Below are positions 55,944 to 64,000 of a stretch of 64,000 bases of DNA, piece by piece. Every line of letters begins with the position of its first letter. Position 1 is the first letter of the stretch. Location: contig NZ_FXZH01000018.1 in NCBI RefSeq assembly GCF_900169365.1, forward strand, positions 36,845 to 100,844, in the 5' to 3' direction. The notes under the pieces were generated by a model. It saw only the letters and a program-made list of their open reading frames with translations. It was not told the DNA's origin and did not search any database. Position numbers and translations under genes: made by a program. Source of the stretch: Brevibacterium sp. 239c. Its GTDB lineage: Bacteria > Actinomycetota > Actinomycetes > Actinomycetales > Brevibacteriaceae.

Positions 55944-56894
55944 CTACTTGGCGTGAACTCCGACGCAGGCCAGAGCATCGAGCAGCCTCTGCCGCAGAGC
56001 CTGTGCCCGTGCGGAGAAGACTCGTTGGCGGTCCATGTATTCTGCCTTGCCCGCGGCGGTTTCGATGGCGACGACACCGTAGCCCCAGTCACGCAGATCG
56101 TAGGGGGAGGCCTCCATATCGAGGGTGCGGATGTCCAATGTCAGGTCGAAGCAGTCGACGACGAGGTCAGAGGGTGCGATAGGTCCGATCTTCATCGCCC
56201 ACTTGTACAGGTCCATTCCCGCGTGCAGACAGCCCGGCTGTTCATTGGCGACCATGGACTCGCGTGTGGGCTGAAGCGTGTTGCGGGGCCGAGCGGGTTC
56301 GGTGAAGAAGCGGAACGCGTCGTGGTGCGAGCACTGGATCCGGTGGCTTTCGACGACGGCGTCGGTGGCCGCAGGACTCAAGCGCAGAGGCACCTGCTGG
56401 TGGCGACGCTGCTCCTCGGTGAGCTTGTAGACCATCGCCCATTCGTGGATGCCGAAGCACCCGAAGTTTGCTTCCCGGCGCAGGGTCGATTGCAGCAGTG
56501 AGGCGATGAACTTCGCCCCATCGCCACGGTCGTCCAACCAGGACTCGACAACCACCTCGGCGATGGTGCCGGCGTGACTTCTCGTGTACCAGCGCCGGTC
56601 GAAATAGGTCTGGTCTGCTTCATCAGCCAATTCGAGCTGCACGCCGGGGCCAGGATTCCACTTGGCCAACTGACCCGCTTTGAATGGATAGTAGGTGAAC
56701 AGGAAATCTTCTACCGGGTGCTTCTCGCCCTTGAGACGGCGGGCAATGTGAGCATCGGTGCGCTCCGCGATCTTCGTAGCGTGGTCATCCCGCAGCGCCC
56801 GCCACCTTGGTGCGCTCATCGCAGCACCGGCAGCAGCACAAGCAGCACTGAGAGAGTCGGTGCTGTCGGCAGTCGGGGAGGCGGTAGACGTCAC
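55944..56894 (-). CDS. Conserved actinobacterial protein often labelled 3-methyladenine DNA glycosylase
   Basis: 316 residues. Highly conserved islands: GEKHPVEDFLFTYYPFKAGQL, FGCFGIHEWAMVYKL, VVESHRIQCSHHDAFRFFT, EQPGCLHAGMDLYKWAMKIG and LDMEASPYDLRDWGY. I recognise the family from databases where it carries the glycosylase name, but it lacks the HhH-GPD motif of AlkA/Tag and I see no DNA-binding signature. The name is therefore doubtful. Acidic and His-rich conserved spots suggest a metal enzyme. It starts inside the hrpB stop (4-nt overlap), so is coupled to that helicase. Confidence 0.75.
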   Translation of the reverse strand: MTSTASPTADSTDSLSAACAAAGAAMSAPRWRALRDDHATKIAERTDAHIARRLKGEKHPVEDFLFTYYPFKAGQLAKWNPGPGVQLELADEADQTYFDRRWYTRSHAGTIAEVVVESWLDDRGDGAKFIASLLQSTLRREANFGCFGIHEWAMVYKLTEEQRRHQQVPLRLSPAATDAVVESHRIQCSHHDAFRFFTEPARPRNTLQPTRESMVANEQPGCLHAGMDLYKWAMKIGPIAPSDLVVDCFDLTLDIRTLDMEASPYDLRDWGYGVVAIETAAGKAEYMDRQRVFSARAQALRQRLLDALACVGVHAK

Positions 56895-59704
56895 CGCTTC
56901 ATTGTCCCAGACTGCTTGGTCCCGCGCATCGGGGGAGCCGTGAGCGGATCCTCGGGCCAGGAATGCTTCGGATACCGGCCGCGGTTCTCGGCTCTGACGT
57001 GGGAGTACGCATTGGCCCAGAAGGAAGCGAGGTCGCTGGTGACCGCCAGCGGTCGGCGAGCGGGGGACAGGAGGTGGATGACCACAGGGACCCGGCCTTC
57101 ACATACGCTCGGTGCCCTCTGCCATCCGAAGCACTCCTGGAGTTTGACGGCGAGAACGGGCCCCGGTTCGGACTCGGCATCCGAATCCATGAGGTCGGGA
57201 TCGGGGTAGTCGAGGCGAATGCGTGAACCGCTGGGCACCTCGATACTCACCGGCACCAGCTCCTCGAGGCGTGCTGCCTGCGGCCAGGGCAGAAGCGTTC
57301 GCAGCGCAGAGACCAGATCGACCCTGCTCGGATCCGCCCCACGTGCGATCCGATCCAGAGCGGCCGGGCACCACTCGGTCAGCGTCTGCGACAGCCGTGA
57401 CCAGCGCACATCCGGCCACGGGGCACCATAGACGGCGTGCAGCAGCCCCAGCCGGGAACGCAGCTCCTCGAACGCTTCGCTGGGTCGCAGAATCTCCCGA
57501 GCGCCAAGCTCACGCACCGACCGTGCGATCGCGAAACGGGCCAGATCTGTACTCGCCTTGATCGGTGTGGCAGTGAGTTCGATGCCGCCGAGGCAGGTCC
57601 GGCGCACCGCACGCACCTTCCCCTGCTCGAAGGTCGCCGTCTCATCTGTCGCCAGCAGCCCGGCACCTGCAAGTTCAGCGGTGTCCTCATCGATGACAGC
57701 AGCGGCCCTGATCACAGCGCGCCCACCCGAGAGGCCGACATCGGAGATCGCCAACCAGGGACTGCCCTGCAAAGACGAGTTCCGGGGCAGGGACGCGGCG
57801 GTTCCCGAGGCCAGCAGGTATTCCGACGCTGAGGAACTGCGCAGCCGTGCGATCTGGAGGGGGTGGGCGAGTGCAACCACGAGCCCCAGGTCATCGGGGC
57901 GCAGGGAACCACCCCGACCCGCACCTCGCCCCGTGCCTCGATCCTCACCCTGGCTTGTGGGTTCGGCGGCGAGTGAATCATGTGTGGTGGAGCTCTGAGG
58001 GCCTGAGAATTCCGCGGCCAGTCCGGCGAAGCGTTTCACATCTTGGGTGAAACGACGGTCCTTGCTTCTCCGCAGCTCGCGCAGGGTGGCCACGAGATCG
58101 GCGCCCGGGGCACGCTGCTCGGACTCGATGACGGCGATCGCCTCGGCCGCAGCCCCAGGTGACAGCATGGCGGCTCCATCGAAGAGACCGCGAGCCGACC
58201 ACACTGAGGCTGGAATCCGGGCGATGGCCCGCCCCAGCTCGGTCACGGTCGTTGAGGCAGTCTCGTATGACCCTTCCTCAGCACTCGCCCCGTCCTCGGA
58301 CTCGGTGAGCTCGAGCGCGCCTAACGCCACGAGATTCTCGACGGCCAGGCGGTGTGGGCCCTCGGGCATCGGCTCCGGCAGCAGCGCAGTGTTACCACCC
58401 CACACGGCGACGGTCAGGACCGCCGAGGTGAGATCTGAGGTCGCAATCTCCGCAGGCGTATGCTCGGGCAGGCTCGCCCAATCCGATTCGGAGAGGCACC
58501 GATAGGCCGTGCCCGGGCCCAGCCGCGAGGCACGACCGGCACGCTGTGTCCCAGAGGCCTTCGACTCACGGGTCGTGACCAGGCCCGACATGCCACGGCG
58601 AGTGTCCAACCGTGGACCCCTGGCCAGTCCCGAGTCGATGACGATGCTCACCCCGGGAACCGTCAGGGCCGACTCCGCGACCGAGGTCGACACGATCACG
58701 CGACGCTGACCAACCTCGGCGGGATGAGGTCGCAGAATTGCGTCCTGGTCCTTGGCCGGAGTGCGTCCGAGCAGGGTGTGAACCTCGGTCCCGGAACCAG
58801 CAGGAAGGGATCGAGTAATTCGGGCGGCGATCTCCTCGACTTCACGGGCGCCGGGAGCGAAGACGAGCACGTCCCCGTCCGTGTGCGTCGACAATGCTTC
58901 GATGCTCGTGCGGGCCACGTGATCGAGGAAGTCCCAGGTCACCCCGCGTGCATCTAAGGGTCGTTGCTTCGCCGGGGCCCACCTGACGTCGAGGGAGTGG
59001 ATTTTCGCAGCAACCGAGAGCAGTGCGGCAGGTTCGTCGCCACCATCAGTAGAGACTCCGTCTGCACCGTCTCCGGAGCCCAAGCGGCGCGCCCACATCT
59101 GGGCGTCAAGGGTTGCCGACATCACGACGAGGCCGAGGTCCTCACGCAGATCGATGAGTTCGCGGCACAGGGCGAAGGTCAGATCGGTGTCGAGCTGCCG
59201 TTCGTGGACCTCATCGAGGATGACCGCTGAGACACCTGCCAGCTCGGGATCACGCAGCAGCCGGTTCAGCAGCACTCCCGTGGTCATGAACTCGATCCTC
59301 GTGCGCGCCGAGGTCCGTGACTCGCCGCGGACTGTGAAGCCGATGTCCTCGCCGAGGCGGGTCCGGGTCAGCGTCGCCAGCCGCCTGGCCGCTGCCCGAG
59401 CCGCCATGCGCCGCGGCTGGGTGACGATGATTCGCCCCTGGGCGGGCGGAGAATCAGCAGAATGTCCGAACTGCGACTCATCCCGGTTCCCAGACACGGT
59501 CCCGGTCAGGTGTTCGGCCAGGCGTCCGGCCAGATGTTCGGCAATGAGCGGCGGCACCAGGGTGGTCTTGCCGGTTCCGGGCGGGGCCTCGACGACGAGG
59601 CGCGGAAACCTGCCGACGAGGGTGTTCGCCAGCTGGTCGATGAGCGCGGCGGCGGGCAGTCCCACGGCAATGGTCTGCAGATCGAACGGACGAGAATCGG
59701 GCAT
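56891..59704 (-). CDS. hrpB: ATP-dependent RNA helicase HrpB
   Basis: 937 residues, longer than the usual 800-850. DEAH/RHA helicase motifs: I APPGTGKTTLVPPL, Ia TQPRRMAARAAARR, Ib TTGVLLNRLL, II DEVH, III SATLDA, V IVSTSVAESALTVPG and VI QRAGRASRLGPG. The C-terminal HrpB domain follows (PWPDVRWSRLSQTLTEWCP). The extra length lies in an N-terminal repeat (AEHLAGRLAEHLTG) and a glycine/arginine-rich insert (EDRGTGRGAGRGGS) around residue 600. Role in bacteria is poorly defined, probably RNA remodelling. First gene of a two-gene unit. Confidence 0.92.
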   Translation of the reverse strand: MPDSRPFDLQTIAVGLPAAALIDQLANTLVGRFPRLVVEAPPGTGKTTLVPPLIAEHLAGRLAEHLTGTVSGNRDESQFGHSADSPPAQGRIIVTQPRRMAARAAARRLATLTRTRLGEDIGFTVRGESRTSARTRIEFMTTGVLLNRLLRDPELAGVSAVILDEVHERQLDTDLTFALCRELIDLREDLGLVVMSATLDAQMWARRLGSGDGADGVSTDGGDEPAALLSVAAKIHSLDVRWAPAKQRPLDARGVTWDFLDHVARTSIEALSTHTDGDVLVFAPGAREVEEIAARITRSLPAGSGTEVHTLLGRTPAKDQDAILRPHPAEVGQRRVIVSTSVAESALTVPGVSIVIDSGLARGPRLDTRRGMSGLVTTRESKASGTQRAGRASRLGPGTAYRCLSESDWASLPEHTPAEIATSDLTSAVLTVAVWGGNTALLPEPMPEGPHRLAVENLVALGALELTESEDGASAEEGSYETASTTVTELGRAIARIPASVWSARGLFDGAAMLSPGAAAEAIAVIESEQRAPGADLVATLRELRRSKDRRFTQDVKRFAGLAAEFSGPQSSTTHDSLAAEPTSQGEDRGTGRGAGRGGSLRPDDLGLVVALAHPLQIARLRSSSASEYLLASGTAASLPRNSSLQGSPWLAISDVGLSGGRAVIRAAAVIDEDTAELAGAGLLATDETATFEQGKVRAVRRTCLGGIELTATPIKASTDLARFAIARSVRELGAREILRPSEAFEELRSRLGLLHAVYGAPWPDVRWSRLSQTLTEWCPAALDRIARGADPSRVDLVSALRTLLPWPQAARLEELVPVSIEVPSGSRIRLDYPDPDLMDSDAESEPGPVLAVKLQECFGWQRAPSVCEGRVPVVIHLLSPARRPLAVTSDLASFWANAYSHVRAENRGRYPKHSWPEDPLTAPPMRGTKQSGTMKR

Positions 59705-59777
59705 GCCTCAAGTGTCTCAGCCCGAGCGCAGAAAGCCCGTGTGTCAGCGGCCCAGCCGACTGACTAGACTGGGGCAC

Positions 59778-60584
59778 ATGCGTATTGCCAGATTTGTGCA
59801 CCAGGATGAACCCAAATACGGAGTCGTCGAAGGCGACGTGCCGCAGATTGAGGACGGCACGTGGGACACGTCCGGCCTCAGCCTCGCCGTTCTCGACCAG
59901 GACCCGTTCTTCGCTCCGGCCCAGTCAACGGGCGAAAGGCTGAAATTCGACGACGTTCGTCTCGTCAGCCCGATCCTGCCGCGGTCGAAGGTCATCGGCG
60001 TCGGACGCAACTTCGCCGACCACGCCGCCGAGCTCGGCAATGAGGTGCCCGTCAGCCCGCTGACCTTCTTCAAGCCCAACACCTCGGTGATCGGGCCCGG
60101 CGATCCGATCCGTCTTCCCGCCATCAGCGAATATGTATCCTATGAGGCCGAACTGGCCGTCATCATCGGCCGCGTCGCCAAGGGTGTGAAGGCCGAGAAC
60201 GCCTTCGACCATGTCCTCGGCTACACCAGCGGCAACGACGTGACCATGCGCGACATTCAGAAGTCTGACAATCAGTGGTCACGGGCGAAGGGCTTCGACA
60301 CCTCCTGCCCGCTGGGTCCCTGGATCGAAACGGAACTCGACGTCGATAATCTCGGCATCCGCTCATGGGTCGATGGGGAGCTGAAGCAGGACGGCAACAC
60401 CGCAGACTTCATCTTCGACATCCCGACGCTCATCGAGCACCTGTCGGAGACCATCACACTGCTGCCCGGTGACGTCATCCTCACCGGCACTCCCGCCGGC
60501 GTGGGCCAGATCGTGTCCGGCAACCGGGTCGACATCGCCATCGACGGACTCGGAGTCCTCACCAATATGGTCATGGACGCCTGA
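59778..60584 (+). CDS. Fumarylacetoacetate hydrolase (FAH) family protein
   Basis: 268 residues, metal-dependent C-C hydrolase or decarboxylase fold. Metal ligands are in [10 protein letters not shown] (two Glu) and SGNDVTMRD (Asp), with [12 protein letters not shown] and [11 protein letters not shown] typical of FAHD1-like proteins. It may be an oxaloacetate decarboxylase or acylpyruvate hydrolase. TAGACT (59765-59770) ends seven bases before the ATG with no ribosome site, so the mRNA is probably leaderless. It is followed by gltX after a repeat-containing 89-nt gap. Confidence 0.9.
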   Translation: MRIARFVHQDEPKYGVVEGDVPQIEDGTWDTSGLSLAVLDQDPFFAPAQSTGERLKFDDVRLVSPILPRSKVIGVGRNFADHAAELGNEVPVSPLTFFKPNTSVIGPGDPIRLPAISEYVSYEAELAVIIGRVAKGVKAENAFDHVLGYTSGNDVTMRDIQKSDNQWSRAKGFDTSCPLGPWIETELDVDNLGIRSWVDGELKQDGNTADFIFDIPTLIEHLSETITLLPGDVILTGTPAGVGQIVSGNRVDIAIDGLGVLTNMVMDA

Positions 60585-60616
60585 GACCAGCACCGCGCAC
60601 GACCAGCACCGCGTCA
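60585..60616 (+). repeat. 16-bp tandem repeat after the FAH gene
   Basis: GACCAGCACCGCGCAC and GACCAGCACCGCGTCA are contiguous and begin on the base after the TGA stop; 13 bases match exactly from the left. Confidence 0.8.
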
Positions 60617-60673
60617 CACCGCTACACAACTCGCAGCACTCAAGACTCGCAGCCAAGAGACCGAAGGATCATA

Positions 60674-62140
60674 GTGAGCGTCAAAGTTCGTTTCTGCCCA
60701 TCACCCACCGGCACCCCGCACGTCGGCATGGTCCGCACCGCCCTGTTCAACTGGGCGTATGCAAAGCACACCGGCGGAAAATTCGTGTTCCGCATCGAGG
60801 ACACCGACGCCGCCCGTGACACCGAGGAGAGCTTCGGCCAGGTCCTCGAGGCCATGAAGTGGCTCGGCCTCGAATGGGACGAAGGCATCGACGTGGGCGG
60901 ACCCGACGGACCCTACCGCCAGTCCCAGCGCGGCGACATCTACGCGGGCGTGATCGAGAAGCTCAAGGCCGCCGGACACATCTACGAGTCCTATTCGACC
61001 AACGAAGAGGTAGAGGCCAGGCACAAGGCAGCGGGTCGTGACCCCAAACTCGGCTACGACGGCTATGACCGTGACCTCACCGCCGAGCAGATTGCTGGTT
61101 TCAAGGCCGAGGGACGCGAACCCGTCTGGCGTGTGCGCATGCCCGCCGATGACGTTAAGTTCACCGACCTGGTCCGCGGAGAGATCACCTTCCGCGCCGG
61201 CACCATCCCCGACTACGTCGTCGTCCGTGCCAACGGGCAGCCGCTCTACACCCTGGTCAACCCCGTCGACGATGCTCTCATGGGCATCACCCATGTGCTG
61301 CGTGGCGAGGATCTGCTGTCCTCGACCCCGCGTCAGGTTGTGCTCTACGAGGCGCTCAAGGACATCGGAGTCGCAGCAGCGACTCCCGAGTTCGGTCACC
61401 TGCCCTACGTGATGGGAGATGGCAACAAGAAGCTGTCCAAGCGTGATCCGGAATCCAACCTGTTCCTCCACCGCGACAACGGCTTCATCCCCGAAGGCAT
61501 CATCAACTACCTGGCTCTGCTCGGCTGGTCGATCGGACCCGACGAAGACGTGTTCAGCGTGAAGGAGTTCGTCGATGCCTTCGACATCCATGATGTCCTG
61601 CCCAACCCCGCCCGCTTCGATGTGAAGAAGGCGACATCGATCAACGCCGACCACATCCGGCTCCTCGATGTCAGCGACTTCCGTGACCGTCTGGTGCCCT
61701 ATCTCCAGGCCGGCGAGGTGCTCCCGGAGAAGCCATCGGAGGCTCAGCTGGAGATCCTTGACCAGGCGGCTCCGCTCGTGCAGACGAGGATGAACCTCCT
61801 CGGCGAGGCTCCCGACCTGTTGGCGTTCCTGTTCACCCCCGATGCCGAACTGACCATGACTGAGGACGGGCTGAAGACCCTGAAGGATTCGGCCCCCGAG
61901 GTGCTCGCCGCTTCGATGGAGGTTCTCGAAGGAGTCGAAGACTGGACGACGGACACGCTGCACGAAACGCTGCAGGCCAAACTGGTCACCGAGATGGAGA
62001 TCAAGCCTCGACTGGCCTTCGGTCCACTGCGCGTGGCCGTGTCCGGCCGCAAGGTCTCCCCACCACTGTTTGAGTCGATGGAGATCCTCGGCAAAGACTC
62101 GTCGCTGACCCGTCTGCGGGCTCTGGCAGCCCAGCTGTGA
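60674..62140 (+). CDS. gltX: Glutamyl-tRNA synthetase
   Basis: Class I synthetase, 488 residues. The HIGH-type motif is in [12 protein letters not shown] near residue 10 and the KMSKS-type is KLSKRDPES near 255. No zinc-binding cysteines. With GatCAB and no glutaminyl-tRNA synthetase in sight, it probably also charges tRNA(Gln) with glutamate (non-discriminating). GTG start with AAGGATC upstream. Its stop overlaps the aminopeptidase start. tRNA-Gln and tRNA-Glu genes lie 1.5 kb downstream. Confidence 0.95.
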   Translation: MSVKVRFCPSPTGTPHVGMVRTALFNWAYAKHTGGKFVFRIEDTDAARDTEESFGQVLEAMKWLGLEWDEGIDVGGPDGPYRQSQRGDIYAGVIEKLKAAGHIYESYSTNEEVEARHKAAGRDPKLGYDGYDRDLTAEQIAGFKAEGREPVWRVRMPADDVKFTDLVRGEITFRAGTIPDYVVVRANGQPLYTLVNPVDDALMGITHVLRGEDLLSSTPRQVVLYEALKDIGVAAATPEFGHLPYVMGDGNKKLSKRDPESNLFLHRDNGFIPEGIINYLALLGWSIGPDEDVFSVKEFVDAFDIHDVLPNPARFDVKKATSINADHIRLLDVSDFRDRLVPYLQAGEVLPEKPSEAQLEILDQAAPLVQTRMNLLGEAPDLLAFLFTPDAELTMTEDGLKTLKDSAPEVLAASMEVLEGVEDWTTDTLHETLQAKLVTEMEIKPRLAFGPLRVAVSGRKVSPPLFESMEILGKDSSLTRLRALAAQL

Positions 62141-63432
62141 CGATGCTCAACCAGCAGACTTGGACGCGTCGGGGACTGCATCTGCGCGATGTGACCTTCG
62201 AAGCCCCGTTCGACCACTTCGGTGGTGGAGCGGGGCTGTCCGCAGCGACACCGGGGACCATCGAGGTCTTCGCTCGAATCACCGCGACAGAGGCCGACAG
62301 CACCAAGCCCTACCTCGTGTTCCTCCAGGGCGGGCCGGGTGTCGAAGCGCCCCGACCCACCACTCCCGTTGGCCAGTCCACTTGGCTGGCACGTGCACTC
62401 GAAGAGTTCCAGGTCGTCATGCTCGACCAGCGGGGCACCGGGAAATCGAGTCCCATCGGTTCCGTTGACGGACGCATCACCGGCCTCGAGGGAGTCGGCG
62501 AAGACGCCGCCGATATTGCAGCGGCGCTGAGTCACTACCGTGCCGATTCGATTGTTGCGGACGCTGAGATCCTGCGCCAGGGGCTGGGTGTCGAATCCTG
62601 GTCGCTGCTAGGACAGTCGTTCGGCGGCTTCACCGCCCTGCGGTACGTTTCGGCGCACTCGGGGTCGCTCAACGAGGTCTACTTCACCGGGGGACTGCCC
62701 GCGATCGGAATGGATCCCGCCGCCGTGTACGCCACCACGTGGGAGGGCATGAAGCGGAAGTCGGAGCAGTTCTACCAGGCGTTTCCCCGTGACCGTGAGA
62801 AGCTGGCCCGTCTCATCGATCTCGCCGAGGCGGAGGGCGGTATCGCACTGCCCGGTGGGGCACGGGCGACGACGGAACGCATCCGTCTCCTCGGGCACTT
62901 CCTCGGAGCCTCCGACGGGCCCGAGAAACTGCACTATCTGCTGGACCAGGACCCTGCCTCGGCGGCCTTCCGGCATGATCTGGCTGCTGCACTGCCGTTC
63001 TCGGGACGAAACCCGCTCTACGCGGTAGTTCACGAATCCTGCTGGGCCGACGGCGGCATCACCGACTGGGCGGCTCGGCGGGCTATGCCTGCCGATGTCA
63101 AGGCCGATCCGACCCTGTTGGCGGGGGAACATGCCGGACCGGAGTCACTGAACGAGGATCCGGAGCTTGCACCCTTCGCCGAGGTGGCACAGTTCGTGGC
63201 ACGCCACGATTGGCCCCGGCTCTACGACGTTGACGCACTGCAGGCCTCACAGGTGCGTGGTGCGGCAGCGGTGTACTTTGAGGACGCCTACGTCCCTGTG
63301 GACTACTCGCTGGCGACGGCGGACCTCCTTGCTGGTGTGAAGCCGTGGGTGACGAATGAGTACGAGCACAACGGCCTGCGCGCCGACGGATACCGGGTGC
63401 TTGACCGTCTCATCTCCCTGGCGCGGGACTGA
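62137..63432 (+). CDS. Proline iminopeptidase-like alpha/beta hydrolase
   Basis: 431-residue S33-family peptidase that releases N-terminal proline. Oxyanion motif [12 protein letters not shown], conserved [15 protein letters not shown], nucleophile Ser in [12 protein letters not shown]. The cap domain (residues about 190-330) follows, then the catalytic Asp ([12 protein letters not shown]) and His ([10 protein letters not shown]). It begins in a 4-nt overlap with gltX (GTGA); an ATG two codons later is possible. Co-transcribed with gltX; functional link not evident. Confidence 0.9.
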   Translation: MTMLNQQTWTRRGLHLRDVTFEAPFDHFGGGAGLSAATPGTIEVFARITATEADSTKPYLVFLQGGPGVEAPRPTTPVGQSTWLARALEEFQVVMLDQRGTGKSSPIGSVDGRITGLEGVGEDAADIAAALSHYRADSIVADAEILRQGLGVESWSLLGQSFGGFTALRYVSAHSGSLNEVYFTGGLPAIGMDPAAVYATTWEGMKRKSEQFYQAFPRDREKLARLIDLAEAEGGIALPGGARATTERIRLLGHFLGASDGPEKLHYLLDQDPASAAFRHDLAAALPFSGRNPLYAVVHESCWADGGITDWAARRAMPADVKADPTLLAGEHAGPESLNEDPELAPFAEVAQFVARHDWPRLYDVDALQASQVRGAAAVYFEDAYVPVDYSLATADLLAGVKPWVTNEYEHNGLRADGYRVLDRLISLARD

Positions 63433-63551
63433 GCCTGGTCCTGCAGGAAATGAACTTGGTCGTGCGGGAACAAATCCTGAAGCGCATGCGTCAAATCGTT
63501 CGCGCAGGAGTCAATGTTAAGAAGGTCACACCGAAAAAGGGCTTCACGGAT

Positions 63552-63581
63552 TTGGAGCTTGGCGGGGGATTTGTGTAGAGT
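63552..63581 (+). promoter_or_regulatory. Candidate promoter for the tRNA genes
   Basis: TTGGAG (63552-63557), an 18-bp spacer and TAGAGT (63576-63581), about 50 bases upstream of tRNA-Gln. The -35 is weak. Confidence 0.4.
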
Positions 63582-63631
63582 TGTATCTCGTTGCTCAGGG
63601 AAATTCCTTAGGGAATGAGCCTGAATAACAT

Positions 63632-63703
63632 TGGGGTATGGTGTAATTGGCAGCACGAGTGTTTCTGGTACATTTAGTCTAGGTTCAAGTCCTGGTACCC
63701 CAG
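63632..63703 (+). tRNA. tRNA-Gln (anticodon CUG)
   Basis: A full cloverleaf: 7-bp acceptor TGGGGTA / TACCCCA, D-arm with AATTGGCAGC, anticodon loop TTCTGGT (CTG) on an AGTGT/ACATT stem, T-arm CTAGG-TTCAAGT-CCTGG and discriminator G. The 3' CCA is not encoded. The first U-A acceptor pair is typical of tRNAs read by GatCAB. Confidence 0.97.
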
Positions 63704-63740
63704 CGAACAGCTTAGGAGTATGACTCTGAGCTGTTTATTG

Positions 63741-63813
63741 GCCCCCGTCGTCTAGTGGCCTAGGACGCTGCCCTCTCAAGGCGGAAACGGCAGTTCGAAC
63801 CTGCTCGGGGGTA
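63741..63813 (+). tRNA. tRNA-Glu (anticodon CUC)
   Basis: Acceptor GCCCCCG / CGGGGGT (first pair G-U), D-arm GTCTAGTGGCCTAGGAC, anticodon loop CTCTCAA (CTC) on CTGCC/GGCGG, T-arm GGCAG-TTCGAAC-CTGCT. CCA not encoded. 37 nt separate it from tRNA-Gln, so the two probably form one transcript. Confidence 0.96.
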
Positions 63814-64000
63814 CGGTTGAGTCCCGCATCGAGGAATCGGTGTGGGGCTCGCTCTAATTCACGGCCGTTTTCCGGGTTATAGGCCAGATTGTGTGTACAG
63901 CATAGGGACTTTGCCCAGTAGGCAGTAGGCCAAGACGGGGCTGAACATGGTCTGGAAGCATGTTCAGTGTCCAATCCCAGGAATCATCCCCGCTGTGGTG
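63814..64000. other. Window end, no feature recognised
   Basis: No coding sequence, tRNA or clear terminator is seen. A short minus-strand open frame here overlaps the tRNA-Glu gene and looks spurious. Confidence 0.5.

Noticed and set aside
63735..63974. A 79-codon minus-strand frame at the window end
   Set aside because: Covers the tRNA-Glu gene in antisense and has no family resemblance.

Overview
The window looks like chromosome of a high-GC actinobacterium, most likely a Micrococcales member close to Brevibacterium. That placement is inferred from protein flavour, not from a search. Supporting signs are strong G/C third positions, TANNNT -10 boxes 6-8 nt before start codons that lack a Shine-Dalgarno (leaderless transcripts), GatCAB with GltX in place of a glutaminyl-tRNA synthetase, a CE1758/CE1759-type luciferase-like monooxygenase with its FMN reductase, and DUF222/HNH and AbiEi/DUF559-like proteins. 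Almost everything is core metabolism. I see no phage, transposase, plasmid or CRISPR.

Layout. 1-2.3 kb: 3' part of ligA and a small secreted protein. 2.4-5.8 kb: gatC-gatA-gatB, whose genes overlap. 5.8-10 kb: an unknown membrane protein, def, then cysK and cysE (cysteine synthesis). 10-13.6 kb: a monooxygenase/FMN reductase/MarR operon and a D-2-hydroxyacid dehydrogenase. 13.7-15.5 kb: ilvD. 15.8-21.7 kb: a peptide-type ABC importer (permease, permease, double ATPase, lipoprotein receptor). 21.7-28.8 kb: mixed single genes, including apt, a protein-isoaspartate methyltransferase, a membrane gene cut by an in-frame stop, and a DUF559-like gene framed by two related hairpins. 28.9-32.5 kb: a heterodimeric ABC exporter. 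32.7-43.9 kb: the branched-chain amino acid block ilvB-ilvN-ilvC, serA, leuB, ilvE, with an Eis-like acetyltransferase, a PAP2 phosphatase and a CitE-like lyase between them. 43.9-52.8 kb: a frameshifted small membrane gene, an MFS carrier, a DUF222/HNH protein, a GNAT enzyme, a prolyl oligopeptidase, a permuted lipoate ligase and peptidase E. 52.9-63.4 kb: thyX, a maltokinase-cap-like protein, a HIT protein, a zinc alcohol dehydrogenase, a putative DNA glycosylase, an HrpB helicase, a FAH-family hydrolase, gltX and a proline iminopeptidase. 63.6-63.8 kb: tRNA-Gln(CUG) and tRNA-Glu(CUC).

How parts work together. ilvB, ilvN, ilvC, ilvD, leuB and ilvE cover most of valine/isoleucine synthesis and one leucine step. 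The ilvBNC operon has a textbook attenuator with a Leu-Leu-Val-Val-Val-Ile leader peptide. serA supplies serine, and cysE and cysK convert it to cysteine. gltX, gatCAB and the adjacent tRNA-Gln/tRNA-Glu genes form the indirect route to Gln-tRNA.

Less ordinary signals are: (i) short degenerate tandem repeats that begin at the stop codon of many genes; (ii) two homologous 60-nt hairpins flanking the DUF559-like gene, one of which supplies its stop codon; (iii) a perfect 14-bp palindrome containing TGTGA-N6-TCACA in front of serA; and (iv) two independent reading-frame lesions in small membrane-protein genes.
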